Positions 43,590 to 51,633 of a stretch of 64,000 bases of DNA are shown here, in pieces. The stretch's first letter is position 1; each line of letters opens with the position of its first letter. The notes beneath the pieces are model-generated. The model did no database searches and was not told where the DNA came from. It saw only the letters and a list, made by a program, of their open reading frames with translations. The stretch spans positions 1 through 64,000 of the forward strand of contig CAZFLM010000032.1 of the NCBI GenBank assembly GCA_964519955.1, in the 5' to 3' direction. The DNA is from CAZFLM01 sp964519955 (GTDB lineage: Bacteria; Armatimonadota; Chthonomonadetes; Chthonomonadales; CAJBBX01). Both the position numbers and the translations under genes were made by a program.

Positions 43590-45017
43590 ATGAAACTGCG
43601 TCTCGTCGCACTTGTCGCTCTCGTCGTCTGCGCCGCGGTGGGCCTGTACATCCATGCGGATGGCGGGCTCGACGAGTATCTCCGGCGCCCACCCCTGCTC
43701 GATCCCTCTACGCCCGCCACCCAGGACGGCTACACACTGGTCGAGATGCGCCGCCTACCTCGGCCCAGTGAGCCGATCTGCTACGGTCCAGATCGCTCGG
43801 CGTTCCAGTTCTCGCCCCAGGGCTATGGGGGCAGCGCGCTCTGGATTGGCTCCACGCACCTGCCCGCGGCCGAGAACTACCCGAACAGCCCATGCAGCTT
43901 CGCGGGAACGCTCAGACCGGGCGAGAAGGAGACGCCGGTCAGGGCCTATGCGCGCAACACTCGGGTCACCGGTACCGCCTCGAATGGCGACGTGTTCCCA
44001 CTCGAGTGGTGGCTGATGAGTGGCAAAGAGGGCGAGTTCCTCATGGTCCAGTTGCCGGCGGGCTACCCGGACACCTACCGCTACATCGACGTGAGCCTGG
44101 CCGATGCCGCCGGCCACAAGGCCCGCTGGCGCATCGCCCGGCTGCCGAAGATGACCCGGGCGCTGCCACAGACCGCGAAGGTGGTCGATCATGCGGCAGT
44201 GGCCGGCTTCGACGTGCGCGTCGCTGCCCGCTGGAGTGGCTCGATGACCGGCTGCCTCGAGCCCGACATCGTCGCCACCGCGCCGCCTGGAGCGGAGCAC
44301 CAGTGGGAGCTGGCGTGCAGCACGCCGATCAGGATGGAGTGGCAGCCCCTGCGCATCGCCGATAGGGTTAACCACCCCCATGGCACGATGCACCCCTCTT
44401 TCACGCACGGTCGCGCTGAGATGCGCGGGTCGGGCTCCGACTCCTACACGCCGTACCCGCAAGCCAACCGGTTCTGCCGGCTGGATGTGGCGGTGCGCCA
44501 GTACGAGACCTACTCGGAGACGATCACCTTCAGGGACGTGACCGTGACGGGCAATGGCATCGGTGAGCTGGACACTACCGGCCCCGACACTCTCACTACT
44601 CCAAGTGGGCTCGTCGTGACGCTGTCGCATGCGTACCCACGGAACGAGCGCACGCCGGCCACGTTGACGGCCAACACGCAGGTCCAGTTCCGCCTGCTCG
44701 TTCCGCAGGCCAATGAGAAGCTCGTCCTTCCCAAGTGCCCCCTCGCCAGGCAGTTCCACCGCCCCGTTAGCGTGAGGTTCGATGGGCCGCCGGGCGCCGC
44801 GACACACATGTGGAGTTCATCGGGCAAGGAACGCCAAGGGCTGTTCGAGCTGCCCAAGGGCGCGCCGCGGTTCTACAGGGAGTTCCCGGTTACGGTGACC
44901 TACCGCGTGGACCTGCAGTCCTACCCGATGACCTTCACGGTGCCCATCGGTCCCGCTCGACCAGTACACCGGCGTCCAGTCGCAGTGGCGGCCGCGCCAA
45001 AGGAGGCCCAGCAGTGA
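43590..45017 (+). CDS. Membrane-anchored/secreted protein, novel paralogous family, member 1
   Basis: 475 residues; GGAGG precedes the ATG. An N-terminal hydrophobic stretch (LVALVALVVCAAVGLYIHA) is a signal peptide or anchor. The mature part opens with LLDPSTPATQDGYTL, then SASNGD-type motif VTGTASNGDVFPLEWWLM, LPAGYPDTYRYIDVSLADAA, GHKARWRIARLPKMTR and, near the C terminus, TYRVDLQSYPMTFTVPI. All of these recur in the next two genes. Beta-rich, no catalytic signature. First gene of a three-gene operon; the stop overlaps the next GTG start by 4 bp. Function unknown; surface exposure is inferred. Confidence 0.75.
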   Translation: MKLRLVALVALVVCAAVGLYIHADGGLDEYLRRPPLLDPSTPATQDGYTLVEMRRLPRPSEPICYGPDRSAFQFSPQGYGGSALWIGSTHLPAAENYPNSPCSFAGTLRPGEKETPVRAYARNTRVTGTASNGDVFPLEWWLMSGKEGEFLMVQLPAGYPDTYRYIDVSLADAAGHKARWRIARLPKMTRALPQTAKVVDHAAVAGFDVRVAARWSGSMTGCLEPDIVATAPPGAEHQWELACSTPIRMEWQPLRIADRVNHPHGTMHPSFTHGRAEMRGSGSDSYTPYPQANRFCRLDVAVRQYETYSETITFRDVTVTGNGIGELDTTGPDTLTTPSGLVVTLSHAYPRNERTPATLTANTQVQFRLLVPQANEKLVLPKCPLARQFHRPVSVRFDGPPGAATHMWSSSGKERQGLFELPKGAPRFYREFPVTVTYRVDLQSYPMTFTVPIGPARPVHRRPVAVAAAPKEAQQ

Positions 45018-46411
45018 CCCGACGCAGCAGACTCGCCCTCCTCCTGGGCCTTGGCGCCATCATCGTCGAGGCTGCGTGCGCGCTCCAGGCGCTTGCCGAC
45101 GCCCCGCCGCTGCTCGACCGATCGACGCCCGCCACCCAGGACGGGTACACGCTGACGCGCATCTGGCGGATGCCCGCACGCCAGGTGTCGTCCTCCTCCG
45201 GCCCAGAGCGCTCCGCCTACGAGTTCTACCCCCAGGGCCCCGGCGGCTTCGCGATCTGGATCTCGTCGCCCTACCTGCCCCAGCAGAAGAGCTACCCGAA
45301 CGCGCCCTCCGGATGGCTGATCAGCGGGAAGCGCACCCACCCCGATACGCCGGTGCAGGCGTACGCGCGGAAGTTGCAGGTGACCGGGACGGCCTCGAAC
45401 GGCGACATGTTCGCGCTCGATCCGTGGCTGATGGCCGGCAAGGAAGGCCGGTTCGTCATGGTCCACCTGCCCGCCGGCTACTCGGGCGACTACCGCTTCA
45501 TCGACGTGAGCCTGGCGGACGGGTCCGGCCACAAGGCCCGCTGGCGCTTCACGCGGCTGCCCGAGATGGTCCGCGTGATCCCGCAGCCAGTCCAGGTCAC
45601 CGATTCGGCCACACGCGACGGGATCAGCCTGAAGGCATCGGCCATGTGGAGCCACGCTTACGGGCTGCACCTCGAGCCGACGGTCGACGTGGCCCTCCCC
45701 GCCAAGGCCCGGAACAAGTGGGAACTGCGGATCAGCAGGCACTACGGCGGCGAGTGGGCTCCGGCGCTTGCGGCAGATAGACAGACCGCGGCATCCGGCA
45801 CAGCGTACAGTCCGCTCAAGCCGGGCGCCAACCACATCACCGGCTGGCACCCCATCGCGGCCTTCCCCTACGTGCAGGCAAGCCGCCTCTGGCGGTTCAG
45901 CCCGGTGCTGGTGCAGTACGAGACGCACGAGGAGACCATCGTCTTCCGCAGCGTGTCGCTCGACGAGACGGGCTCCCAGCTTCTCGTGGACCAGACGCAG
46001 ACGCTGACAACCCCGAGCGGCCTTCGCGTCACGATGGCGGCCCAGTCGTTCCCCGGGTTCCGCAAGGCGAAGCAAGCGAGGCTCGCGCGCGATTCCCAGC
46101 CGAATCTGCGGCTCAGAATCGATCAGAGCCAGGAGCGCTTCGCGCTGCCGGGCTGCCCCCTCGCGCAGCGCTACCACCTTCCGGTGAACGTCCGCTTCGT
46201 CCCGCCGCCCGCCGGCAAGGTGATGGGCCAGAGCACGAGCGGATCCGAGCGGCTCGACCTCTGGCAACTCCCCAAGGGCGCGCCGACGTTCTTCAAGGAG
46301 TTCCCGGTGAAGGTGGTCTACCGCGTCGACCTGAAGACCTACCCACTCACCTTCACGGTGCCGATCCGCGGGGCCGACCAACCCACGGCCTCGAAGGAGC
46401 CGCGCCGGTGA
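45014..46411 (+). CDS. Secreted protein, novel paralogous family, member 2
   Basis: 465 residues from GTG 45014, which overlaps the upstream stop (GTGA) and follows AAAGGAGG. N-terminal signal TRRSRLALLLGLGAIIVEAA. Shares with its neighbours LLDRSTPATQDGYTL, VTGTASNGDMFALDPWLM, LPAGYSGDYRFIDVSLADGS, GHKARWRFTRLPEMVR and VYRVDLKTYPLTFTVPI. The central third is the most divergent part. No cysteine-rich or enzymatic motif. Same-operon expression with members 1 and 3 is strongly suggested by the overlaps. Likely derived by tandem duplication. Confidence 0.75.
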   Translation: MTRRSRLALLLGLGAIIVEAACALQALADAPPLLDRSTPATQDGYTLTRIWRMPARQVSSSSGPERSAYEFYPQGPGGFAIWISSPYLPQQKSYPNAPSGWLISGKRTHPDTPVQAYARKLQVTGTASNGDMFALDPWLMAGKEGRFVMVHLPAGYSGDYRFIDVSLADGSGHKARWRFTRLPEMVRVIPQPVQVTDSATRDGISLKASAMWSHAYGLHLEPTVDVALPAKARNKWELRISRHYGGEWAPALAADRQTAASGTAYSPLKPGANHITGWHPIAAFPYVQASRLWRFSPVLVQYETHEETIVFRSVSLDETGSQLLVDQTQTLTTPSGLRVTMAAQSFPGFRKAKQARLARDSQPNLRLRIDQSQERFALPGCPLAQRYHLPVNVRFVPPPAGKVMGQSTSGSERLDLWQLPKGAPTFFKEFPVKVVYRVDLKTYPLTFTVPIRGADQPTASKEPRR

Positions 46412-47808
46412 CCCGCCGATACAGGCTCGCCCTTCTCGGTTACCTCGCAGTGGCAATCGCCGCGGCCTGCTTCGTCTACCAACGCGGCGGCGTTGCGCAG
46501 GCGTTCGGGCTCGCGCCCAGGCTGGACAGATCGACGCCGGCCGCGCAGAACGGGTACACGTTGGCGTATGTGCGCGCGCCGAGGACGCCCAGCGCGGCGT
46601 CCCACAACCAGCCGCAGTCCGTCTTCGACCTCTGGGCGGGCACCCCCGACGCGGTCGGGCTCTGGATCACCTCGCCGCATCTCCCGCCCGCGCGGCACTA
46701 CTCGGCCGAGGGCATGCAGGCAGACGCGTCTGAGGCCAGCGCACCGGAACGGGCTGCCATGGACGCGTACCGCCGCTCCACCAAGATCACGGGCATCGCG
46801 TCCAACGGCGACACCTTCCCCCTGCCCTGGGGCCTCGTCGAGGGCCGGGAGGGCAAGTTCCTCTGGGTGCACTTCCCGGACAGCTACTCGGGCGAGTACA
46901 AGTACATCGACGTAAGCCTGGCCGACGGCGGGGGCCGCAAGGCGCGCTGGCGAGTCGCGGGCCTTCCGCGCATGGTGCGGGCGCTCCCGCGCAACCCGAC
47001 GATCGTCGACAAGGCCGAGCGCGACGGGATCGAGGTAACAGCAGAGGCGAGGTGGTGGCGCGGGCGATCGCACTTGAGCGCCGACCCTGTGGTCCACGCC
47101 GTGCTCCCTAAGGGCGCCACGCACCGGTGGGAGCTATGCGTCGGCAGCGGCCTGACCTTCGAGTGGGAGCGACCCGGTAGGAAGCCGGGCCTCATGACGA
47201 GCTACTGCTCCAGGCGGCTGCAGCCGGGAAGCAACACGGCGTCAGGCTCAACCAGCGACGCCTGGCGCCCGTACACACAGGCCAACCGATACTGCCGCTT
47301 CCCAGCAACGCTGCGCCAGTACGAGACTCACGAGGAGACCGTGACCTTCAGGAACGTGGTCACGTCGTCTGGCGTCGAAGCGCCCGCGCAGATGGTCGTG
47401 ACCCCGAGCGGGCTTCGCGTGACGATGATGCGTCCGCTCAGCGTGGGCACCGTGCCGCCGATGCGGCCGGGCGGCGCGCGCCAGTCGGAGCTGTGCCTGA
47501 AAGTTGAGGCAGACGGCGAGCGTATTCACCTGCCCGAGTGTCCGCTCGACAAGCGGTACCACCTGCCTGTATCGGCAACGCTAAGCGCCGCGCCGCCGCT
47601 GCAAGGCTGGGAGTACGGCCGTGCGGGCACCAACATCAGGCTCCTGGCGCTCACACTGCCCAAAGGCTCGATCGCAGCGCTCAAGGAGCTGCCGATCCAG
47701 GTCACCTACCGCGTCGACCTGAAGACGTACCCGATGACCTTCACCGTGCCGATCACGGAGAAGAGCGCGCTGGTTCCAGTCTGCGCCCAGCCGGCCGCCA
47801 CCCGCTAG
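46408..47808 (+). CDS. Secreted protein, novel paralogous family, member 3
   Basis: 466 residues from GTG 46408 (GTGA overlap, GAAGGAG upstream). Signal RRYRLALLGYLAVAIAAACF. Family motifs: RLDRSTPAAQNGYTL, ITGIASNGDTFPLPWGLV, FPDSYSGEYKYIDVSLADGG, RKARWRVAGLPRMVRALP and TYRVDLKTYPMTFTVPI. It is the most divergent of the three. The stop TAG shares the palindrome CTAG with the stop of the convergent amidohydrolase gene. Confidence 0.75.
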   Translation: MTRRYRLALLGYLAVAIAAACFVYQRGGVAQAFGLAPRLDRSTPAAQNGYTLAYVRAPRTPSAASHNQPQSVFDLWAGTPDAVGLWITSPHLPPARHYSAEGMQADASEASAPERAAMDAYRRSTKITGIASNGDTFPLPWGLVEGREGKFLWVHFPDSYSGEYKYIDVSLADGGGRKARWRVAGLPRMVRALPRNPTIVDKAERDGIEVTAEARWWRGRSHLSADPVVHAVLPKGATHRWELCVGSGLTFEWERPGRKPGLMTSYCSRRLQPGSNTASGSTSDAWRPYTQANRYCRFPATLRQYETHEETVTFRNVVTSSGVEAPAQMVVTPSGLRVTMMRPLSVGTVPPMRPGGARQSELCLKVEADGERIHLPECPLDKRYHLPVSATLSAAPPLQGWEYGRAGTNIRLLALTLPKGSIAALKELPIQVTYRVDLKTYPMTFTVPITEKSALVPVCAQPAATR

Positions 47809-48626
47809 TCCGGCGCCGCGTGGAACGCCTCGCACGCGCCCCAGAAGAACGTGTCGATCTGCTCCTCGGTGAGCCCCATCACGTTGCGGAGGATCGTGAG
47901 GTCCTTCGCGACGTGCTCGGGCGCCATGCCCGGCATGCTGGCCGGCGTGCCATCGACCCCGAACATCAGGTGGCCCATGCCGCAGAAGGGCGCCGCCTTG
48001 CGCAGCGCCTCCTCGCGCCAGGCGTCCGGCGTGCCGCGGCACGTGTCGATCCACATCTGGCAGCGATCGGCCTGCCACCCCGCCTCCGACATGAAGTGGC
48101 CGTATACGGCGAGGCACTCGTCCACCCAGGGCCACGAGATGTGCGCGAGCGAGAACCGCAGCCGGGGGAAGTGGACGAGCGCCTCGAAGAGCACGGGCCG
48201 GCAGAATCGGGAGCTATCGCCGAAGCCGTACAGGATGCCAGAGTGGAACTGGATGGGCCGGCGCAGCTCCTGCATCTTGTCGTAGATCGGGAAGAGCAGC
48301 TCGTCGGTAGGCGCCCAGTGGTCGGGGATCATCTTGACGCCGCGCAGCCCGCGCTCGCCGATGCCGTACTCCAGCTCCTCCACCATGCCCGGCGCGCGCG
48401 GCTCCGCCCAGACCATGCCGTAGATGCGATCCGGGTCAGCGGCCTGCAGCGCGGCGATGTGGTCGATGGACGCGCGCACCGCCTCCCGCGTGAACTCCCC
48501 GCCGACAGGCCTCGGGTACGCCGAGAACAGGTTCACCCGGTCCACCTTGGCCGCGTCCATCGACCGCAGCACCTGCTCACCCGTCTCGTCGCCCCGCGCA
48601 TGGCAGTGGCAATCCCAAATTCGCAT
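47805..48626 (-). CDS. Amidohydrolase-2-type metal-dependent hydrolase
   Basis: 273 residues from ATG 48626. The first strand has the H-x-H metal motif, DCHCH (H7, H9). Further family features are RGVKMIPDHW, IQFHSGILYG (metal His), FSLAHISWPW and FGVDGTPAS near the C terminus (Asp ligand). This is the TIM-barrel ACMSD/uronate-isomerase-like amidohydrolase 2 group, which includes decarboxylases, lactonases and isomerases of carboxylated sugars or aromatics. No signal peptide, so cytoplasmic. Possible role in downstream sugar-acid metabolism; not proven. Confidence 0.9.
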   Translation of the reverse strand: MRIWDCHCHARGDETGEQVLRSMDAAKVDRVNLFSAYPRPVGGEFTREAVRASIDHIAALQAADPDRIYGMVWAEPRAPGMVEELEYGIGERGLRGVKMIPDHWAPTDELLFPIYDKMQELRRPIQFHSGILYGFGDSSRFCRPVLFEALVHFPRLRFSLAHISWPWVDECLAVYGHFMSEAGWQADRCQMWIDTCRGTPDAWREEALRKAAPFCGMGHLMFGVDGTPASMPGMAPEHVAKDLTILRNVMGLTEEQIDTFFWGACEAFHAAPD

Positions 48627-48667
48627 GGTAGTGGCTCCTGTCGATCTCACGCGGCAACGGCCTGGCT

Positions 48668-48910
48668 CACCACAGAGACACCGAGATCGCCGAGGCCGCA
48701 CAGAGAACGGCAACGACACGAGAGGATCGAGAGGCCATAGGCCCACGGCGCAGCCATCCCCTCACGAACACCTGCCGTCTTGCCCTTCCACTTGGTCGTT
48801 CTCTGTGCCCCCTCCGTGCCCTCTGCGTCTCTCTGGTGCGCCCGCCCTTGCCGCCATCCGCCGTCATCCGCCCACATCCGTGTTCATCTGTGGTTCCCAG
48901 CGCCCTTGAC
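48668..48910. repeat. Inverted dispersed repeats and ATCYGYG unit at the 3' end of the gingipain-like gene
   Basis: A 42-base element at 48668-48709 (CACCACAGAGACAC...) pairs imperfectly with 48797-48838 (...CTCTGCGTCTCTCTGGTG), forming an inverted pair of the CACAGAGGxCACAGAG type. Next to it 48850-48910 is an ATCYGYG-type copy with GTCAAGGGC and GGGAACCACAGATGA on the minus strand. This last copy encodes the C-terminal residues VKGAGNHR and the TGA stop of the minus-strand gene. Confidence 0.85.
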
Positions 48911-50767
48911 GGGCTGCACGCCCAGCGTGAAGTCGCCCAGGATCGACCAGAAGTAGGTGCGCTTGCGGTCGATGCCCACCTTCGCCAGTTCCGCGTCGCC
49001 CGCCTCCACGTCGAAGTAGTGGCGCCAGGCATCGCCCACGTTGCCGCCCTTGCCCAGCGTCTCCCAGAACTCGCGCGGCTCGTCGAAAAACACCTTGCCT
49101 CGGCCGACGAAGGCCAGCCCGTTGCCCAGCATCAGGAAGCCCTCGGCGAGCTGCCACTTGCCGTGCTCGTAGGAGGTGTAGGGCACGTTCTCCGCGTTGG
49201 CGGGGCGCATGATCTCGCAGCCGATGTGCAGGTAGAGCGAGCCGCAGTCCGGCAGCTTCTTGTTCTCGTAGAGCGACCGCAGGAGGCCCATCTCCACGTC
49301 GCCGCCCGTCGCGCGCATCGTGGGGACCAGTTTCTGCCCCTGCCGGCTCCAGTAGAAGATGCGCGGGCCGACCATCTCGTCGAACTTGGCGGCATCCGGC
49401 GGCGCGCCGAAGCAGGAGACCATCGGGCCGCTGTGCGCGGAGACCTTGCGGTACATCGCCGGGTTCTCCATCCACGTCACGAAGTCGGCCAGCGTCGTCT
49501 TGACGCCCGCGAACTCGACGCCCTTGGTATCCGCGTCCTTCAGCGCGGGGATCGCCTTCTTCATCTCGGGCACCGCCGAGTCCCACTCCGTGGAGATGCT
49601 GCCGGGGCGCGCGTACGCGGCGTAGGCGCCGGTGCGGAACTTGTGGTTGCGCGCGAAGTACTCCACCAGCAGGCGGCGCTCCAGCTTCTCGGAGGGCTTC
49701 CAGATGTCCGTCACGCGCGGCACGGCCTTCTCGTTCGCGAACTCAACCGTCTGCGGGTTGCCGGCCGCATCGAGCAGGCTCTCGCCGTGGATGCCCTTCA
49801 CCGCCGGGTCGATCTCGGTGCCCGCGTGCCACGCGTTGATGCGGCTGACCGAGATGTCCGGCTTCGCGATCACGTTCACCGCCGTGCGGTCCGCGTCCAC
49901 GCACTCCTCGTTCGGCTCGCCCGCGAAGGTGAAGCGCTTCTGGCCGCCCGGCAGCCCCTGCTCAGCCCAGGTGCCGTCCGGCAGGAAGAAGAAGTCCTCG
50001 AAGCGCTGCGTGTGGTAGTCGAAGTACTGCGTCACCTCCTGCGCCTTTGGGTCGTCCGGGAACGTGGCGGTGAAGCAGCCGATGCGCGTCGGCTCGCGGT
50101 GGTAGAGCTGGTCCCAGTGCCCATCAAGGTCGGCCAGCACGATGTCCGCGGGCGACACGATGGGCTCGGCGTCGCTGTTGATCCACGGCACCTTGTCCCA
50201 GTGGACCTCCGCCTTGGTGCCGCCGTGGATGGTCATGGCCGCCTCGCCGCGCCGCCAGTAGTACTGCCGCACGAGGAACGGGCATGGGAAGTTGCCGACC
50301 AGGATCGCCCCCTTCAGGTCCGGCGCGCCCTTGCGGACCGAACGCAGGAAGTCGCGCAGGGCGAGCAGCGTCAGGCCGTCCTGGTGGCGCGCCCCTGAGT
50401 AGTAGTTGGTGACCACCGTGAACGCGTCGTAGCCCTCGCTCGCCAGGTCGCGGATGAACGTCCGGACCGATGGCCGCAGATCGGCTGAGCCGGCTTCAGG
50501 GGCATTCCAGAGACGCCCCTCAACCAGCACCAGGACCGCGCCTCGATGCCGCCCGGCTGCCTCCCACGGCCCGCCCTTGCCCCTGGGCCGCTCCATAGAC
50601 ACGATCTCCCAGTGGCCGTCGCCGTCCCGGTCGTAGGCAGAGTACCATCGGCAGGCCATCTCGACAGTCTCGCGCGCCTTGAAGTAGAGCGTGTACTGGG
50701 CTCGCGCGGAAGGCGCCAGCAGCAACAGCGCGGCAACGGCGGCAGCAATCCGTGGCAGTCGGGTCAT
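48884..50767 (-). CDS. Secreted gingipain-like (clan CD, C25-type) putative cysteine peptidase
   Basis: 627 residues; ATG 50767 overlaps the upstream stop (ATGA) and has GGAGGA before it. Signal peptide 1-23 (IAAAVAALLLLAPSARAQ). An EF-hand-like YDRDGDGHWE follows. The core resembles the C25 fold: GAILVGNFPCPFLV, PADIVLADLDGHWD, KPDISVSRINA, then candidate catalytic His445 in VSAHSGPM and Cys517 in LYLHIGCEIM, ordered as in clan CD. Identification is by motif order, not alignment; a non-peptidase relative is possible. The last eight residues and stop come from a dispersed repeat. Coupled to the upstream 205-residue protein. Confidence 0.6.
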   Translation of the reverse strand: MTRLPRIAAAVAALLLLAPSARAQYTLYFKARETVEMACRWYSAYDRDGDGHWEIVSMERPRGKGGPWEAAGRHRGAVLVLVEGRLWNAPEAGSADLRPSVRTFIRDLASEGYDAFTVVTNYYSGARHQDGLTLLALRDFLRSVRKGAPDLKGAILVGNFPCPFLVRQYYWRRGEAAMTIHGGTKAEVHWDKVPWINSDAEPIVSPADIVLADLDGHWDQLYHREPTRIGCFTATFPDDPKAQEVTQYFDYHTQRFEDFFFLPDGTWAEQGLPGGQKRFTFAGEPNEECVDADRTAVNVIAKPDISVSRINAWHAGTEIDPAVKGIHGESLLDAAGNPQTVEFANEKAVPRVTDIWKPSEKLERRLLVEYFARNHKFRTGAYAAYARPGSISTEWDSAVPEMKKAIPALKDADTKGVEFAGVKTTLADFVTWMENPAMYRKVSAHSGPMVSCFGAPPDAAKFDEMVGPRIFYWSRQGQKLVPTMRATGGDVEMGLLRSLYENKKLPDCGSLYLHIGCEIMRPANAENVPYTSYEHGKWQLAEGFLMLGNGLAFVGRGKVFFDEPREFWETLGKGGNVGDAWRHYFDVEAGDAELAKVGIDRKRTYFWSILGDFTLGVQPVKGAGNHR

Positions 50768-51381
50768 GCAGGTTCCTCCACGTTGAGAGTAGGTAGACGG
50801 CGCAGCACTTCCACGACAACGTACGGCCCGGGCTCCGGCTCCTCGATGCCGAACCGGCGCGCCGCGGCGAGCGCCACATCCAGGTCGTCCAGCAGGCAGT
50901 AGCGGTTGACCGGGTACTCGGTGGCGAGGCCGCAGCACGAGAGCGGCGAGCACTGCCAACCAGCGATCCCATACGACCGATCGTGCCCCACGACATCGTA
51001 TCCGAGCCGCTCGTACGCGGACAAACTGGGCTCTGGCGGCAGCGGCGGCCACTCGGCCCAGAGCAACCCGTCCAGCGTCTCTTCGACCGGCTCCTCCGCC
51101 AGCCCGAACACGCGCGGGATCGCCCGGTAGGCGTAAAGAGCATACTGCAGTTCCTCGCCCGCCGGAACGTGCGAAAGCGCCGTCGTCTCGGTGTCCCAGC
51201 ACCAGCCCCGGTTGTGGTCGAACGCAGCCATCCAGTCGTCCACCCGCGACGCGGCGCAGTCGCTAACGCTACAGATCTCCGCCACGAGGGCCGGCCAGTC
51301 GTCGCACCAGGGCCGCGGAGGAGGAGTGATCTGCTTGATCGTGAAGCCCAGGAACACCGGTTGGCGCCGCGCCTCGTCCAT
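50764..51381 (-). CDS. Uncharacterised protein coupled to the gingipain-like gene
   Basis: 205 residues from ATG 51381 (weak ribosome site; start uncertain). The start MDEARRQPVFLGFTIKQITPPP is followed by Trp/Cys-rich sequence (WMAAFDHNRGWCWDTET; GWQCSPLSCCGLATEYPVNRYCLL). No signal peptide or membrane helix. Several Cys and the NRYCLLDDLDVALAAARRFG helix are notable. It ends in a 4-bp ATGA overlap with the gingipain-like gene, so the two are almost certainly translated together; an inhibitor, chaperone or regulator role is speculative. Family not recognised. Confidence 0.65.
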   Translation of the reverse strand: MDEARRQPVFLGFTIKQITPPPRPWCDDWPALVAEICSVSDCAASRVDDWMAAFDHNRGWCWDTETTALSHVPAGEELQYALYAYRAIPRVFGLAEEPVEETLDGLLWAEWPPLPPEPSLSAYERLGYDVVGHDRSYGIAGWQCSPLSCCGLATEYPVNRYCLLDDLDVALAAARRFGIEEPEPGPYVVVEVLRRLPTLNVEEPA

Positions 51382-51412
51382 GTGCCCATGCCACCTGCCG
51401 ACCGCAGCGCCC

Positions 51413-51445
51413 GCCGGATGCCTCGCAACGACGGCTCGGCATGAC
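51413..51445 (+). repeat. 33-base dispersed repeat, copy 1
   Basis: Starts GCCGGATGCCTCGC and ends GCTCGGCATGAC. Matches copies at 53754 and 54950 with a few central changes. ATGCC pairs with GGCAT, giving a small hairpin. Lies 32 bases upstream of a minus-strand gene start. Confidence 0.9.
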
Positions 51446-51489
51446 TCGTGGCGATGGTCCGTGCAACACACGCAGCCCTCGCCCTAACT

Positions 51490-51633
51490 CGCCCTTCTCT
51501 GTGCCCCCTCGGTGCGCTCTGCGTCTCTGTGGTCCGTCCGCCGTTGCCGTTGCCGTTATCCCCGTTCATCGGTGTGCATCGGTGGACTCACAGCCGTTAT
51601 CTGCGTCCGTCCGCGTGCGTCTGCGGTTTCAAG
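51490..51633. repeat. Mixed dispersed repeats ending inside the GH141-like gene
   Basis: A CTCTGTGCCCCCTCGGTGCG-type element (51498-51533) is followed by ATC-GG-TG units and a last ATCTGCGTCCGTCCGCGTGC unit. On the minus strand the last unit encodes the final residues LKPQTHADGRR and the TAA stop of the beta-helix gene. Confidence 0.85.

Noticed and set aside
47805..47808. Possible shared terminator at the CTAG overlap of convergent stops
   Set aside because: Only a 4-base palindrome; no hairpin with T tract is present.
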